Counted from the first letter of the stretch, positions 7,838 to 16,925 are shown. The stretch is DNA of 64,000 nucleotides from Aquamicrobium sp. (GCF_023954335.1 NZ_JAMLIE010000001.1:1550001-1614000), one strand, 5' to 3'. The notes: a model not told the origin generated them from the sequence alone. Numbers and translations are program-made.

Positions 7838-10213
7838 ATGAACAGGCACGCCCCGAACCTCAAGGCGGAAAGGATCGCCGGCGGCGTCCACAGCGACGTG
7901 CGCCACGATTCCGCGCACAAGCATGTCGCCGGCGAGGCGGTCTATATCGACGACATGCCGGAGCCGGCCGGCACGCTGCACGCGGGTCTCGGCCTTTCAA
8001 CGGTCGCGCATGGCTTCGTGACATCGCTCGACCTCTCGGCCGTGCGCGCCGCGCCCGGCGTCGTCGCGGTGCTGACCGCGAAGGACGTGCCCGGCGTCAA
8101 CGACATCTCGCCCTCGGGCATGAACGACGACCCGGTGCTGGCCGACGGCAAGGTCGAGTTCCACGGCCAGCCGCTCTTTTGCGTTATCGCCCGCACGCGC
8201 GATCAGGCGCGGCGCGCGGCGCGGCTGGCAAAGGTCGAGTACGAGGAACAGCCGGCGCTTATCGACATCTGGGACCTCGACCCGGCGACGGCGCGGCAGG
8301 TGACGACGCCGCTGACGCTGAAGCGCGGCGACGCAGCAAGCGCGCTCGACGCCGCGCCACGCCGCGTCACGGGCCGCATGCGGCTCGGCGGGCAGGACCA
8401 TTTCTATCTCGAGGGCCAGGTGTCGCTCGCCGTTCCCGGCGAGGACGACGAGGTGACGGTCTATTGCTCGACGCAGGGGCCGAGCGAGACCCAGCACATG
8501 ATCGCCCACGCGCTCGGCATCGCCAGCCACGCGGTGACGGTCGAGGTGCGGCGCATGGGCGGCGGCTTCGGCGGCAAGGAGACGCAGGCCAACCAGTGTG
8601 CGGCCATCGCCGCCATCGCGGCGAAGAAGCTCGGCCGCGCCGTCAAGCTCAGGCTCGACCGCGACGAGGACATGACCGCGACCGGCAAGCGGCACGACTT
8701 CGCCATCGACTACGACATCGGCTTCGACGAGGAGGGCCGCATCCTCGCCGTCGACTACACCTTCGGGCTCAGGGCCGGCTTCTCGGCGGACCTGTCCGGC
8801 CCCGTCGGCGACCGGGCGCTGTTCCACTGTGACAACGCCTATTTCTTCCCGCACGTGCTGGCGAAGTCGGCCCCGCTCTACACCAACACCGTCTCCAACA
8901 CCGCCTTTCGCGGCTTCGGCGGCCCGCAGGGCATGGTCGGCGCCGAGCGGGTGATCGACGAGGTGGCGTTCGCGGTCGGCAAGGACCCGCTCGACATCCG
9001 CAAGCTGAATTTCTACGACGAGATGGGCACCGAGGGGACGCGCAACCTCACCCCCTACCACCAGAAGGTCGAGGACTGCATCATCCAGCGCATCGTCGCC
9101 GAGCTGGAGGAAAGCGCCGACTATGCCGGGCGCCGGCGCGAGATCGCCGCGTTCAACGCCAACAGCCGGTTCGTCAAGCGCGGGCTGGCGCTGACGCCGG
9201 TCAAGTTCGGCATCTCCTTCACCAAAACCGAGTCCAACCAGGCCGGCGCGCTGGTCCACGTCTACACCGACGGCTCGGTTCACATGAACCATGGCGGCAC
9301 CGAGATGGGGCAGGGGCTGCACCTCAAGGTCGCACAGGTCGTGGCCGAGGAGTTCCAGATCGATCTCGACCGCGTGCGCATCACCGCCACCACCACGGCC
9401 AAGGTGCCGAACACCTCGCCGACGGCGGCGTCGTCCGGCGCGGACCTGAACGGCATGGCGGCGCAGGACGCGGCGCGGCAGATCAGGAAGCGCCTCACCG
9501 ACTTCGCCGCCGAGCACTATGAGGTGCCGCGCGAGCAGGTCGTCTTCCTGCCCAACCGGGTCAGGGTCGGCAATCAGGAGATCGCCTTCAACGAGCTGGT
9601 CCGGCAGGCCTATATGGCGCGCGTCCAGCTCTCCGCCGCCGGCTTCTACAAGACGCCGAAAATCCACTGGGACCGGTCGAAGGGGCGCGGCCACGCCTTC
9701 TACTACTACGCCTACGGCGCGGCCTGCGCCGAGGTCTCGGTCGACACGCTGACCGGGGAATATGTCGTCGAGCGCGTCGACATCCTTCACGATGTCGGCC
9801 GCTCGCTCAATCCGGCCATCGATCTCGGCCAGGTCGAGGGCGGCTTCATCCAGGGCATGGGCTGGCTGACGACCGAGGAGCTCGTTTGGGACGAGCGCGG
9901 CCGGCTGCGCACCCATGCGCCGTCGACCTACAAGATCCCGCTCGCCTCGGACCGGCCGAAGATATTCAACGTGGCGCTCACCGACTGGTCGAGCGCCTAC
10001 GAGCCGACCATCCATCGCTCCAAGGCGGTGGGCGAGCCGCCGCTGCCGCTCGGCCTTGCCGTGTTGCACGCGCTCTCCGACGCGGTGGCGAGCGTCGCCG
10101 GCCACGTTGTCTGCCCGCGCCTCGACGCGCCGGCGACGCCCGAGCGGGTGCTGATGGCCATCGAGCGGCTGAAGGCCGAGGCCGCCGCCCCGGCGTCGCC
10201 ATCGGCGCGATGA
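7838..10213 (+). CDS. xdhB: Xanthine dehydrogenase molybdenum subunit
   Basis: A 791-residue molybdopterin-binding subunit that oxidises hypoxanthine and xanthine to urate. Key segments: MGGGFGGKE, AFRGFGGPQGM, GGTEMGQGLHLK in the cofactor-binding domains, and KAVGEPPLPLG with the catalytic glutamate near residue 731. It has full family length. The stop overlaps the xdhC start (ATGA, 10210-10213). It assembles with XdhA; XdhC provides sulfurated cofactor. Confidence 0.96.
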   Translation: MNRHAPNLKAERIAGGVHSDVRHDSAHKHVAGEAVYIDDMPEPAGTLHAGLGLSTVAHGFVTSLDLSAVRAAPGVVAVLTAKDVPGVNDISPSGMNDDPVLADGKVEFHGQPLFCVIARTRDQARRAARLAKVEYEEQPALIDIWDLDPATARQVTTPLTLKRGDAASALDAAPRRVTGRMRLGGQDHFYLEGQVSLAVPGEDDEVTVYCSTQGPSETQHMIAHALGIASHAVTVEVRRMGGGFGGKETQANQCAAIAAIAAKKLGRAVKLRLDRDEDMTATGKRHDFAIDYDIGFDEEGRILAVDYTFGLRAGFSADLSGPVGDRALFHCDNAYFFPHVLAKSAPLYTNTVSNTAFRGFGGPQGMVGAERVIDEVAFAVGKDPLDIRKLNFYDEMGTEGTRNLTPYHQKVEDCIIQRIVAELEESADYAGRRREIAAFNANSRFVKRGLALTPVKFGISFTKTESNQAGALVHVYTDGSVHMNHGGTEMGQGLHLKVAQVVAEEFQIDLDRVRITATTTAKVPNTSPTAASSGADLNGMAAQDAARQIRKRLTDFAAEHYEVPREQVVFLPNRVRVGNQEIAFNELVRQAYMARVQLSAAGFYKTPKIHWDRSKGRGHAFYYYAYGAACAEVSVDTLTGEYVVERVDILHDVGRSLNPAIDLGQVEGGFIQGMGWLTTEELVWDERGRLRTHAPSTYKIPLASDRPKIFNVALTDWSSAYEPTIHRSKAVGEPPLPLGLAVLHALSDAVASVAGHVVCPRLDAPATPERVLMAIERLKAEAAAPASPSAR

Positions 10214-11022
10214 GCGCCGCGCCGTCCCGCCTGCGCGCGTTCCTCGCCGCATGGCCGCGCGTGGCGCTGGTAGAGGTGAGGGAGGCGAAGGGCTCGACCC
10301 CGCGCGAGGCCGGGGCGTGGATGCTCGTCTCGCCGGGCGCGATCTTCAGCACCATCGGCGGCGGCCAGCTCGAATTCATGGCCATCGACCGCGCCCGCGA
10401 CATGATCGCCGCCGGCGCGCCGTCGGCCGACATTCTCGACGTGCCGCTCGGGCCGCAGATCGGCCAGTGCTGCGGCGGCCGGGTGCTGGTCGATGTCGCT
10501 CTTGCCGGCGAGGCGCGACGCGCGGCCATGCTGCGGCGGATCGAGGACGAGGCGGGGTCGCGTCCCTCGGTGTTCATCTTCGGCGGCGGGCATGTCGGCC
10601 ACGCGCTCGCCGCGGCGCTGGCGCTGCTGCCGCTCGCCGTCACGATCGTCGAGACCCGCGCCGACCAGATCGGCGACCTGCCCGAAGGGGTGGAGGTGCG
10701 GCTGACCGCGGTGCCGGAAGAGGTGGTGCGCGACGCCCCGCCCTGTTCGGCCTTCCTCGTCCTGACCCACGACCACGCGCTCGACTTCCTTATCGTCGCC
10801 GAGGCGCTGAAGCGGGCCGATGCCGCCTATGTCGGCATGATCGGCTCGAAGACCAAGCGGGCGACCTTCGCGAGCTGGTACTTGAAGGAGGCGGGCGGCG
10901 GCGAGGCGGCGCTTTCGCGCCTCGTCTGTCCCATCGGCGGGGCGGAGGTGAAGGACAAGCGCCCCGCCGTCATCGCCGCCATGGCGGCGGCGGAGGTCAT
11001 GCGGGGCCTTTCGGCCCCGTGA
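10210..11022 (+). CDS. xdhC: Xanthine dehydrogenase accessory protein
   Basis: A 270-residue XdhC-type chaperone that binds molybdenum cofactor and supports its sulfuration and insertion into XdhB. The N-terminal half has KGSTPREAGAWM and GQCCGGRVLVD with the conserved cysteines. The C-terminal Rossmann part has FIFGGGHVGHALAAAL and ends with VCPIGGAEVKDKRPAVIAA. It overlaps xdhB by 4 bp, is the last gene of the operon, and converges on dps across a hairpin. Confidence 0.93.
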   Translation: MSAAPSRLRAFLAAWPRVALVEVREAKGSTPREAGAWMLVSPGAIFSTIGGGQLEFMAIDRARDMIAAGAPSADILDVPLGPQIGQCCGGRVLVDVALAGEARRAAMLRRIEDEAGSRPSVFIFGGGHVGHALAAALALLPLAVTIVETRADQIGDLPEGVEVRLTAVPEEVVRDAPPCSAFLVLTHDHALDFLIVAEALKRADAAYVGMIGSKTKRATFASWYLKEAGGGEAALSRLVCPIGGAEVKDKRPAVIAAMAAAEVMRGLSAP

Positions 11023-11029
11023 CGGCTAT

Positions 11030-11050
11030 GGAGAAGGTTATTCCTTCTCC
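11030..11050. terminator. Hairpin between convergent xdhC and dps
   Basis: GGAGAAGG (11030-11037) and CCTTCTCC (11043-11050) form a perfect 8-bp stem with a 5-nt loop between the convergent stops of xdhC and dps. There is no clear T-run, so a bidirectional terminator or mRNA-end stabiliser is only inferred. The stem overlaps the last codons of dps. Confidence 0.45.
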
Positions 11051-11526
11051 TGCACATGCGCCTCGAGGAACCACAGCGACTTGTCGAGGTCGCGCGAGAA
11101 GGCGGTGAAGATATCGGCCGTGTCGGCGTCGCCCGCCTCGTCGGCCTCGTCGATCGCCGCGCGCACGGCATTGGCGACCGCGCCATAGCGCTCGATCAGC
11201 GCCGCGAGATGATCCTTCGTCTTCGATATGTCAGTCGGGTAGGGCTTGAGCGCGGTCTTTTCCGCCACCGTCTGCACCGTGCCTTGCGCCTGTCCGCCCA
11301 GCTGCACCGCCCGCTCGGCGATGGTGTCGACATGGCCGTCGAGGGTGGCGCGGAAGCCGTCGAGCATTTCGTGGATGGCGATGAAATGCGGCCCCTTCAC
11401 GTTCCAGTGCGCCTGCTTGGTGACGAGCGCGAGGTCGATGGCGTCGGCAAGGCGCGCGTTCAGAAGCTCGATCGCCGTTTTTCTGGTGTTGGATTTCAGG
11501 TCGATACGGGTGGGGTGCATTGCCAT
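11038..11526 (-). CDS. dps: Dps-family DNA-protecting ferritin-like protein
   Basis: A 162-residue Dps protein. Dps forms dodecamers that oxidise and store iron and shield DNA during starvation or oxidative stress. Ferroxidase motifs are visible: TKQAHWNVKGPHF, then HEMLDGFRATLDGHVDTIAERAV split around the second metal helix. The start at 11526 is chosen because GGAG lies 7 nt upstream; the ATG at 11538 would itself overlap that ribosome site. It stands alone inside the purine cluster, on the strand opposite to xdhC. Xanthine dehydrogenase can produce H2O2, which makes the placement sensible, though a functional link is inferred. Confidence 0.93.
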   Translation of the reverse strand: MAMHPTRIDLKSNTRKTAIELLNARLADAIDLALVTKQAHWNVKGPHFIAIHEMLDGFRATLDGHVDTIAERAVQLGGQAQGTVQTVAEKTALKPYPTDISKTKDHLAALIERYGAVANAVRAAIDEADEAGDADTADIFTAFSRDLDKSLWFLEAHVQEKE

Positions 11527-11616
11527 TTTTCGCTCCATCTTCGGGCCTCGGAGGCTCGCACTATGAACCTCGGCCGGCTGCCCATCAACGTGCCATCCCG
11601 TGTCCGGGTTGCAGCC

Positions 11617-12537
11617 TCAGCGCCCGGTCAGAATGTCGCGGATCATCCGCTGGCAGCGGTCGGCCATGAAGTCGAGCAGCAGCCTGACCTTCGGGTCCTG
11701 GAACTTGCGGTGCGGGTAGACGGCGGCGAGCTGCACCGGCAGCGGCGGGCAATCGGCCAGCACCACCTTCAGCCTGCCGTCGCGCAGGTAGGGTTCGATC
11801 TCGAAGCGCGGCTTGTTGACGATGCCGCGCCCCGACAGCGCCCAGCCGGTGATGACGTCGCCGTCGTCGCTGTCGAACGGGCCGTGGACCTCGGTCCTGA
11901 CGAGGCCGGACGGCGTCCTCAGCGTCCAGATGTAGTCCTTAGCGCCGGGATAGCGCAGTTGCAGGCAGTCGTGCTTGCGGTTGGCGAGGTCGTGCGGGCT
12001 CGCCGGCTCGCCGCGCGCCTCGAGATAGGACGGGGCGGCGGCGAGCACGCGCTCGCATTCGAGGATGCCGCGCATCCTCAGACTCGAATCCTCCAAGAGC
12101 CCGAGGCGGAAGGCAACATCGATGCCCTCCTTCATGATGTCGACATTGTGGTCGGACAGCCTGAGCCGGACCTCGATGTCGGGATAGCGGTCGTGGAACT
12201 CGGGAATGCCGGAGGCGATCAGCCGCCGGCCGAGGCCGAGCGGCGCGGTGACGCGGATCGTGCCGCGCGGCTGGCCCGACAGCGCGCTGACGGCCGCTTC
12301 CGCCTCGTCGACCGCGTCGAGGATCTGCCGCGCGCCCTGGTAGAAGACGCGCCCGTGCTCGGTCGGCATCAGCTGCCGCGTCGTGCGGTTGAACAGCCTG
12401 ACCCCCAGATGCTTCTCCAGCTCCTTGATTCGGTTGGAGGCGACCGCCGGCGAGATGCGCATGTCGCGGCCGGCGGCCGATAGGTTGCCCAGCTCCACCA
12501 CCCGCACGAAGACCGCGATATTGTCGAGATAGGCCAT
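11617..12537 (-). CDS. LysR-family transcriptional regulator
   Basis: A 306-residue LysR regulator. The N-terminal winged helix (residues 1-60) reads VFVRVVELGNLSAAGRD, then SPAVASNRIKELEKHLG and VRLFNRTTRQL. The substrate-binding domain starts near residue 90. It is transcribed away from puuD, with a 181-bp shared region, which is the classic layout for a LysR gene controlling its neighbour. It is therefore a candidate regulator of urate or guanine catabolism, but the inducer cannot be inferred. Confidence 0.92.
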   Translation of the reverse strand: MAYLDNIAVFVRVVELGNLSAAGRDMRISPAVASNRIKELEKHLGVRLFNRTTRQLMPTEHGRVFYQGARQILDAVDEAEAAVSALSGQPRGTIRVTAPLGLGRRLIASGIPEFHDRYPDIEVRLRLSDHNVDIMKEGIDVAFRLGLLEDSSLRMRGILECERVLAAAPSYLEARGEPASPHDLANRKHDCLQLRYPGAKDYIWTLRTPSGLVRTEVHGPFDSDDGDVITGWALSGRGIVNKPRFEIEPYLRDGRLKVVLADCPPLPVQLAAVYPHRKFQDPKVRLLLDFMADRCQRMIRDILTGR

Positions 12538-12718
12538 GGCCGCTTTCCCTTCCGCCCCCCCAAGCCGCCGCCCTTGGCCGCTTGCCGCCGCAAACGGTCG
12601 TCAGGTCATTATTTTCCAGATTTTTTTGAAAGTCATCGTGCATCTCCACTCTTTCGCTTTGAAGCGGAGGCCGTAAAGTCGGTCCAAGGTCCGGCATGAG
12701 ACCTGCGAGGGGAGACAG
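12538..12718. promoter_or_regulatory. Divergent LysR / puuD promoter region
   Basis: This 181-bp intergenic region separates the LysR gene from puuD-guaD. The centre (about 12600-12660) is A/T-rich compared with its surroundings, as expected for promoters. The puuD ATG is preceded by GAGGGGAGAC. LysR binding sites (T-N11-A dyads) are expected here, but no single site stands out. Confidence 0.45.
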
Positions 12719-13936
12719 ATGCACGAATTCGCGATCTTCTGGGACTGGCTATCCTTCGCGGCGCGCTGGCTTCACGTCATTACCGCCATCGCCTGGATCG
12801 GCTCGTCCTTCTATTTCATCGCCCTCGATCTCGGGCTGGTGAAGCGCGAGGGCATGCCGGAGGGCGCGCATGGCGAGGAATGGCAGGTCCACGGCGGCGG
12901 CTTCTATCACATCCAGAAATATCTCGTCGCGCCGGCGCGCATGCCCGAGCACCTGACCTGGTTCAAGTGGGAATCCTACGCCACCTGGATGTCGGGCTTC
13001 GCGCTGCTCGCCATCGTCTACTATGCCGGGGCCGATCTCTACCTCATCGACCGCAACGTGCTCGACGTCTCCGCGCCGGTGGCGATCCTCCTGTCGGCCG
13101 GCTCGCTGGTGGTCGGCTGGCTGATCTACGATCTCCTGTGCCGCTCGCCGCTGGCGAGGAACGACACCGGGCTGATGCTGGTGCTGTTCCCGATCCTCGT
13201 CGCTGTTGCCTGGGGCTACACCCAGCTCTTCACCGGCCGCGCCGCGTTCCTCCATCTCGGCGCCTTCACGGCGACGATCATGTCGGCCAACGTCTTCCTC
13301 ATCATCATCCCTAACCAGAAGATCGTCGTCGCCGACCTGATCGCCGGCCGCAAGCCCGACCCGAAATACGGCCGCATCGCCAAGACGCGCTCGCTGCACA
13401 ACAACTACCTGACGCTGCCGGTCGTGTTCCTGATGCTGTCGAACCACTACCCGCTGGCCTTCGCCACCCAGTTCAACTGGGTGATCGCGGCGTTGATCTT
13501 CCTGATCGGAGTGCTGATCCGGCACTATTTCAACACCATCCATGCCCGCAAGGGCAACCCGCACTGGACATGGGGCGCGGCGACCGTGCTCTTCATTCTC
13601 ATCATGTGGCTGTCGACCGCGCCGAAAGTGCTGACCGGCGAGGAGAAGGTCTCGGCCGGCGCGCAGGCGCTGATGGCGTCGGCGCATTTCGCGGCCGTGC
13701 GCGACACGGTGATGGGGCGCTGCGCCATGTGCCACGCCGCCGAGCCCGTCTGGGACGGCGTCCGCTTCACGCCCAAGGACGTGGCGCTGGAGACGGAAGG
13801 CCAGATCGCCGAGCGCGCGCGGGAAATTTACCTCCAGGCCGGCCGCAGCCACGCCATGCCGCCCGGCAACGTCTCGGCCATGACCGAGGAGGAGCGGGCG
13901 CTGATCGTCGCCTGGTTCGAGGAGGCGCGGCGGTGA
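12719..13936 (+). CDS. puuD: Membrane urate hydroxylase with C-terminal cytochrome c domain
   Basis: A 405-residue PuuD-type urate oxidase, which oxidises urate to 5-hydroxyisourate using a cytochrome c domain rather than making H2O2 like soluble uricase. About eight hydrophobic segments span residues 1-310, starting with LHVITAIAWIGSSFYFIAL. The C-terminal domain holds one heme site, CAMCH, near residue 336, with a likely Met ligand in AMPPGN. The GTG start of guaD overlaps its stop. No soluble uricase is present, so this is the urate-oxidising step of the cluster. Confidence 0.94.
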   Translation: MHEFAIFWDWLSFAARWLHVITAIAWIGSSFYFIALDLGLVKREGMPEGAHGEEWQVHGGGFYHIQKYLVAPARMPEHLTWFKWESYATWMSGFALLAIVYYAGADLYLIDRNVLDVSAPVAILLSAGSLVVGWLIYDLLCRSPLARNDTGLMLVLFPILVAVAWGYTQLFTGRAAFLHLGAFTATIMSANVFLIIIPNQKIVVADLIAGRKPDPKYGRIAKTRSLHNNYLTLPVVFLMLSNHYPLAFATQFNWVIAALIFLIGVLIRHYFNTIHARKGNPHWTWGAATVLFILIMWLSTAPKVLTGEEKVSAGAQALMASAHFAAVRDTVMGRCAMCHAAEPVWDGVRFTPKDVALETEGQIAERAREIYLQAGRSHAMPPGNVSAMTEEERALIVAWFEEARR

Positions 13937-15255
13937 GCGTGCTTCTCCTGCGCGGGCGCGTCCTTTCCTTCCGCACCAGACCTGAGAGCGTCGACGACCG
14001 CGCCGCCTATGTCTTCGAGGAGGACGGCGGCGTCTTGGTCCGCGACGGCAGGATCGCCGCCGTCGGCGATTTCGCCGCCGTCGCCGCCGAGGCGGCGGGG
14101 GCGCGCGTGGTCGACCATCGCCCGCATCTGATCCTGCCCGGCTTCATCGACGCCCATGTCCACATGCCGCAGATGCAGGTGATCGCCAGCTACGGCGCCG
14201 AGCTGCTCGACTGGCTCAACACCTACACCTTTCCCGAGGAGACGCGGTTCCGCGACTCCCAGCACGGGCGGCGCATCGCCCGCCTGTTCCTCGACGAGAT
14301 GATCCGCCACGGCACCACCACCGTCGCCGCCTTCTGCTCGGTGCATCGGGAGAGCGCCGATGCCTTCTTCGCCGAGGCGCTGGCGCGCAACATGCGCGTC
14401 GTCGCCGGCAAGGTGATGATGGACCGCAACGCGCCCGAAGGGCTGCGCGACACGCCGCAATCGGGCTATGACGATTCGAAGGCGCTGATCGGCGAGTGGC
14501 ACGGCAAGGGCCGGCTCCACTACGCCATCACCCCGCGCTTCGCCATCACCTCCTCGCCCGAGCAGATGGAGGCGGCCGGCGCGCTGGCGGCCGAGTTCCC
14601 CGCTCTCCACATCCAGACCCATCTGTCGGAGAACCACGCCGAGATCGCGCTGACGCGCGAGCTCTACCCTGAGGCGCGCGACTACACCGACGTCTATGCC
14701 CGCTACGGGCTCCTGCGCCAGCGCACGCTGCTCGGCCACTGCATCCATCTCGACGCCCGCGAGGCCGACGCGATCCACGAGGCCGGCGCGACGGCCGTAT
14801 TCTGCCCGACCTCGAACCTCTTCCTCGGCTCGGGCCTGTTCGACTGGCAGGGCTATTCGAGGCGGGCGAAGCCGCTCAGGATCGCGGCGGCCACCGATGT
14901 CGGCGGCGGCACCAGCTATTCGATGCTGCGCACCATGGATGAGGCCTACAAGGTGATCGCGCTGCAGGGCGAGAAGATGAACCCGCTCGCCGCCTTCTGG
15001 CAGATCACGCTGGGCAACGCCGAGGCGCTGTCGCTCGGCACCCATGTCGGCACGCTCGAGCCGGGGATGGACGCCGACATCGTCGTCCTCGACGCGCGGG
15101 CGACGCCGGCCATGCGCCTGCGCATGGAACGGGTCGAAACGCTGGCGCAGGAGCTGTTCCTCCTCCAGACCCTCGGCGACGACCGCGCGATCGCCGAGAC
15201 CTACGTCGCCGGACAGCCGGCGAGGAGCATGTTGGCCGGGGCCGGGAAGGAGTGA
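13933..15255 (+). CDS. guaD: Guanine deaminase
   Basis: A 440-residue amidohydrolase that deaminates guanine to xanthine. The metal-binding and family motifs are HVHMPQMQ near residue 75, HTHLSENHAEI, LGHCIHLD and AATDVGGGTSYSML. The start is a GTG at 13933 overlapping the puuD stop (GTGA), which gives the normal N-terminus SVLLLRGRVLSF; longer frames run inside puuD. It supplies xanthine to XdhABC, so guanine enters the same route that ends in glyoxylate. Confidence 0.95.
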   Translation: MSVLLLRGRVLSFRTRPESVDDRAAYVFEEDGGVLVRDGRIAAVGDFAAVAAEAAGARVVDHRPHLILPGFIDAHVHMPQMQVIASYGAELLDWLNTYTFPEETRFRDSQHGRRIARLFLDEMIRHGTTTVAAFCSVHRESADAFFAEALARNMRVVAGKVMMDRNAPEGLRDTPQSGYDDSKALIGEWHGKGRLHYAITPRFAITSSPEQMEAAGALAAEFPALHIQTHLSENHAEIALTRELYPEARDYTDVYARYGLLRQRTLLGHCIHLDAREADAIHEAGATAVFCPTSNLFLGSGLFDWQGYSRRAKPLRIAAATDVGGGTSYSMLRTMDEAYKVIALQGEKMNPLAAFWQITLGNAEALSLGTHVGTLEPGMDADIVVLDARATPAMRLRMERVETLAQELFLLQTLGDDRAIAETYVAGQPARSMLAGAGKE

Positions 15256-15392
15256 GGCGCAAGCCTCGCCCTTGCCGCCATGCAAGGCAGATTGCCGCGA
15301 GCCGCCGATAGACCCGGGAAACGCTGCCACGCCGCATTGCGCCGCGTGTTTTCCGCGATGTGCATTCCCGCGCCATTGTGCAAGATTGCGCC

Positions 15393-15420
15393 TTGCCAAA
15401 TAATCGGAAACGCTTAGAAA
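15393..15420 (+). promoter_or_regulatory. Host tRNA-Ser promoter, left (attL) copy
   Basis: A TTGCCA -35 box (15393-15398) and a TAGAAA -10 box (15415-15420) with 16-bp spacing precede the truncated tRNA half. The same two boxes with the same spacing occur at attR (26181-26208), although the bases between them differ. A promoter is inferred from position. Confidence 0.45.
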
Positions 15421-15470
15421 GCGCGGTACGGAGAGGTGGCCGAGTGGTCGAAGGCGCTCCCCTGCTAAGG
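15405..15470. repeat. attL: 66-bp direct repeat ending in the tRNA-Ser anticodon arm
   Basis: Bases 15405-15470 are identical to 26193-26258. The repeat covers 25 bp upstream of the tRNA plus its first 41 nt, ending inside the anticodon stem. The integrase stop lies 14 bp further on. This is the left junction of the integrated element; crossover must have occurred within the 66 bp. Confidence 0.92.
15430..15470 (+). pseudogene. Truncated tRNA-Ser(GCU), 5' half only
   Basis: These 41 nt equal the first 41 nt of the intact tRNA-Ser(GCU) at 26218-26308 (acceptor 5' strand, D arm, anticodon loop CTGCTAA). After position 15470 the sequence becomes the element's own. This is the host's original 5' half, separated from its 3' half by integration. 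Confidence 0.93.
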
Positions 15471-15484
15471 CAGATATTCAGCTT

Positions 15485-16528
15485 CTAAGCACTTGTTTTC
15501 GCTACGAGCGCGACCGCATTCCCCCAGTTTTCCCCCACAGATTTGAAGTCCCAGCCTTTCGCGAAAGCCTCCGCGCCGATCTCCGGCGTGCCCAGCTTCA
15601 CGTAACGCTGATGCTCATTCGAAAGCCATCCGCCTTCTTCCTTCAGACGCAGCGTGTCCTTCGTTTGCGAATAGAACCAGGTCGCCCATGAGTGTCGGCA
15701 GACGTGCGGCGTGATGACCTTCGGGTCACCCCCGCCGTTTTCGACAGATCGAGCGAAGGCCGTTCGTATCTGGCCACCTCGGCCGATCTTGTCGGCAAAT
15801 GCCTTTCCATCAAATCGCCGGAATAGCGGCCCGCGATCGCCGATGTTCGGCAAAACAGATAGCGCCGCGACGACACGCGGCTGGAGCGTCACGCGGCGCT
15901 CGTGGCCATTCTTGGGATCGCGAAGGATCGCCCAGCGCCCGGCCAGGCTGATGTCGTCTCGGCCGTCGATGGCGAAGGTCTCACCCGCGCGAGTGCCTTG
16001 TCCGAACAGGAACGTGATAAGCGCAGGAAGCCACGGGCTCGGTTGCGTCGTGGCGGCCTGAATGATCGCTTCCGCCAGCGATGGCATGACGAACATGGTT
16101 CTTGCCCCGTCGCCCTTCGGCGCCCGCAGCTTGTCATCCTTCACGAAGTTGATGATGGCGGACATCGGCACGTATAGGTGCCGGCGAATGGTGGCCGGCG
16201 CTCGGCCGGGGTAGAGCGCGTTGGCGGCGCGAACCATCGCGACGTTGTCAATGTCGCCGAGGCGCGTTTCCTGGAAATGATCGAGGAGGCGGCCGAGAAA
16301 ACGACTATCCTTCCCGCTGTCGAGGTAGGCGACCATGGCCGTGGCGAACGGCATATCCCGCCAATCACGCTCCACCGGCGCGGTTTGGAGCGATTGGATG
16401 ATCGTCTCTAGTTTCTTCCGCGCTTCAGGCTTTGAAGTCTCGCCCGTGCTTCGCTCAACGCGGACACCGTTGATCGTTCCACGCGCGATCCAGTACGGAC
16501 TTTTGGGGCGCTTGATGAGGGTGAGCAT
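15485..16528 (-). CDS. int: Tyrosine recombinase (phage-type integrase)
   Basis: A 347-residue integrase that recombines attP with the tRNA-Ser attB. The N-terminal part (MLTLIKRPKSPYWIARG) is a DNA-binding arm. The catalytic domain shows the first Arg in GQGTRAGETF, HVCRHSWATW (His-x-x-Arg) and NEHQRYVKLG with the likely Tyr nucleophile. The ATG at 16528 is chosen because the frame upstream overlaps the excisionase-like gene and lacks integrase features. Its 3' end lies 14 bp from attL, typical for an element-end integrase. Confidence 0.93.
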   Translation of the reverse strand: MLTLIKRPKSPYWIARGTINGVRVERSTGETSKPEARKKLETIIQSLQTAPVERDWRDMPFATAMVAYLDSGKDSRFLGRLLDHFQETRLGDIDNVAMVRAANALYPGRAPATIRRHLYVPMSAIINFVKDDKLRAPKGDGARTMFVMPSLAEAIIQAATTQPSPWLPALITFLFGQGTRAGETFAIDGRDDISLAGRWAILRDPKNGHERRVTLQPRVVAALSVLPNIGDRGPLFRRFDGKAFADKIGRGGQIRTAFARSVENGGGDPKVITPHVCRHSWATWFYSQTKDTLRLKEEGGWLSNEHQRYVKLGTPEIGAEAFAKGWDFKSVGENWGNAVALVAKTSA

Positions 16529-16722
16529 GCCGGCGGCTCCATTATCCTTTCCATGTCTTCGGGCGTAAAGAACATGGCCCGACCGATCTGACGATAAGCC
16601 CCAATTTCCCTTGCTCGCTCGCGTAGAGCACGCTCGGAAACCTCGATGCCCTTCATGCACAGCATTTCCACAGCGTCAGCCGGTGAGATAACGCGCTCCA
16701 TGACTTCGGCCGCCCTGCTCAT
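16408..16722 (-). CDS. Excisionase-like HTH protein
   Basis: A 104-residue protein. It has a helix-turn-helix part around residues 10-60 (VISPADAVEMLCMKGI, then AREIGAYRQIGRAMFFTPED), the pattern of excisionase/MerR-like proteins, followed by a polar basic tail. It overlaps the 5' end of int by about 120 bp in another frame, a common int-xis layout. ATG at 16722 is chosen over 16788 because the extra segment is low-complexity and overlaps the next gene. An excision role is inferred from position and fold. Confidence 0.65.
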   Translation of the reverse strand: MSRAAEVMERVISPADAVEMLCMKGIEVSERALRERAREIGAYRQIGRAMFFTPEDMERIMEPPACSPSSSAPKVRTGSRVERSTVSALSEARARLQSLKRGRN

Positions 16723-16925
16723 GTCCTTCCTCCGCTGCTGGCGAGGGCTTGGCGGCCGGCGTCCGAAGGGCGCATCTTGCCCGTCCAAGGGTCTCTCTCA
16801 ACCCACCCGCGCCGCTTCAGGTTCGCCCATATCTGAGGGGCTTCGTAGCTCCGACACGTCCAGAGCATCCCGTTGCGATCGACTTCTTCAAGTGCGGCAA
16901 GAGCGCCAATCTCGGTCAGCTTCAT
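16719..16925 (-). CDS. Small phage protein, possible winged-helix
   Basis: A 68-residue hypothetical protein (KLTEIGALAALEEVDRNG...). The core IWANLKRRGWVERDPWTG looks like the recognition helix and wing of a small DNA-binding protein. It overlaps the genes on both sides by 4 bp (ATGA), which strongly supports it as a translated member of the leftward early operon. The function is unknown. Confidence 0.7.
   Translation of the reverse strand: MKLTEIGALAALEEVDRNGMLWTCRSYEAPQIWANLKRRGWVERDPWTGKMRPSDAGRQALASSGGRT

Noticed and set aside
7997..10252. A 751-codon minus-strand frame opposite xdhB
   Set aside because: Composition artefact of a GC-rich gene; no recognisable domain, and xdhB is unambiguous.
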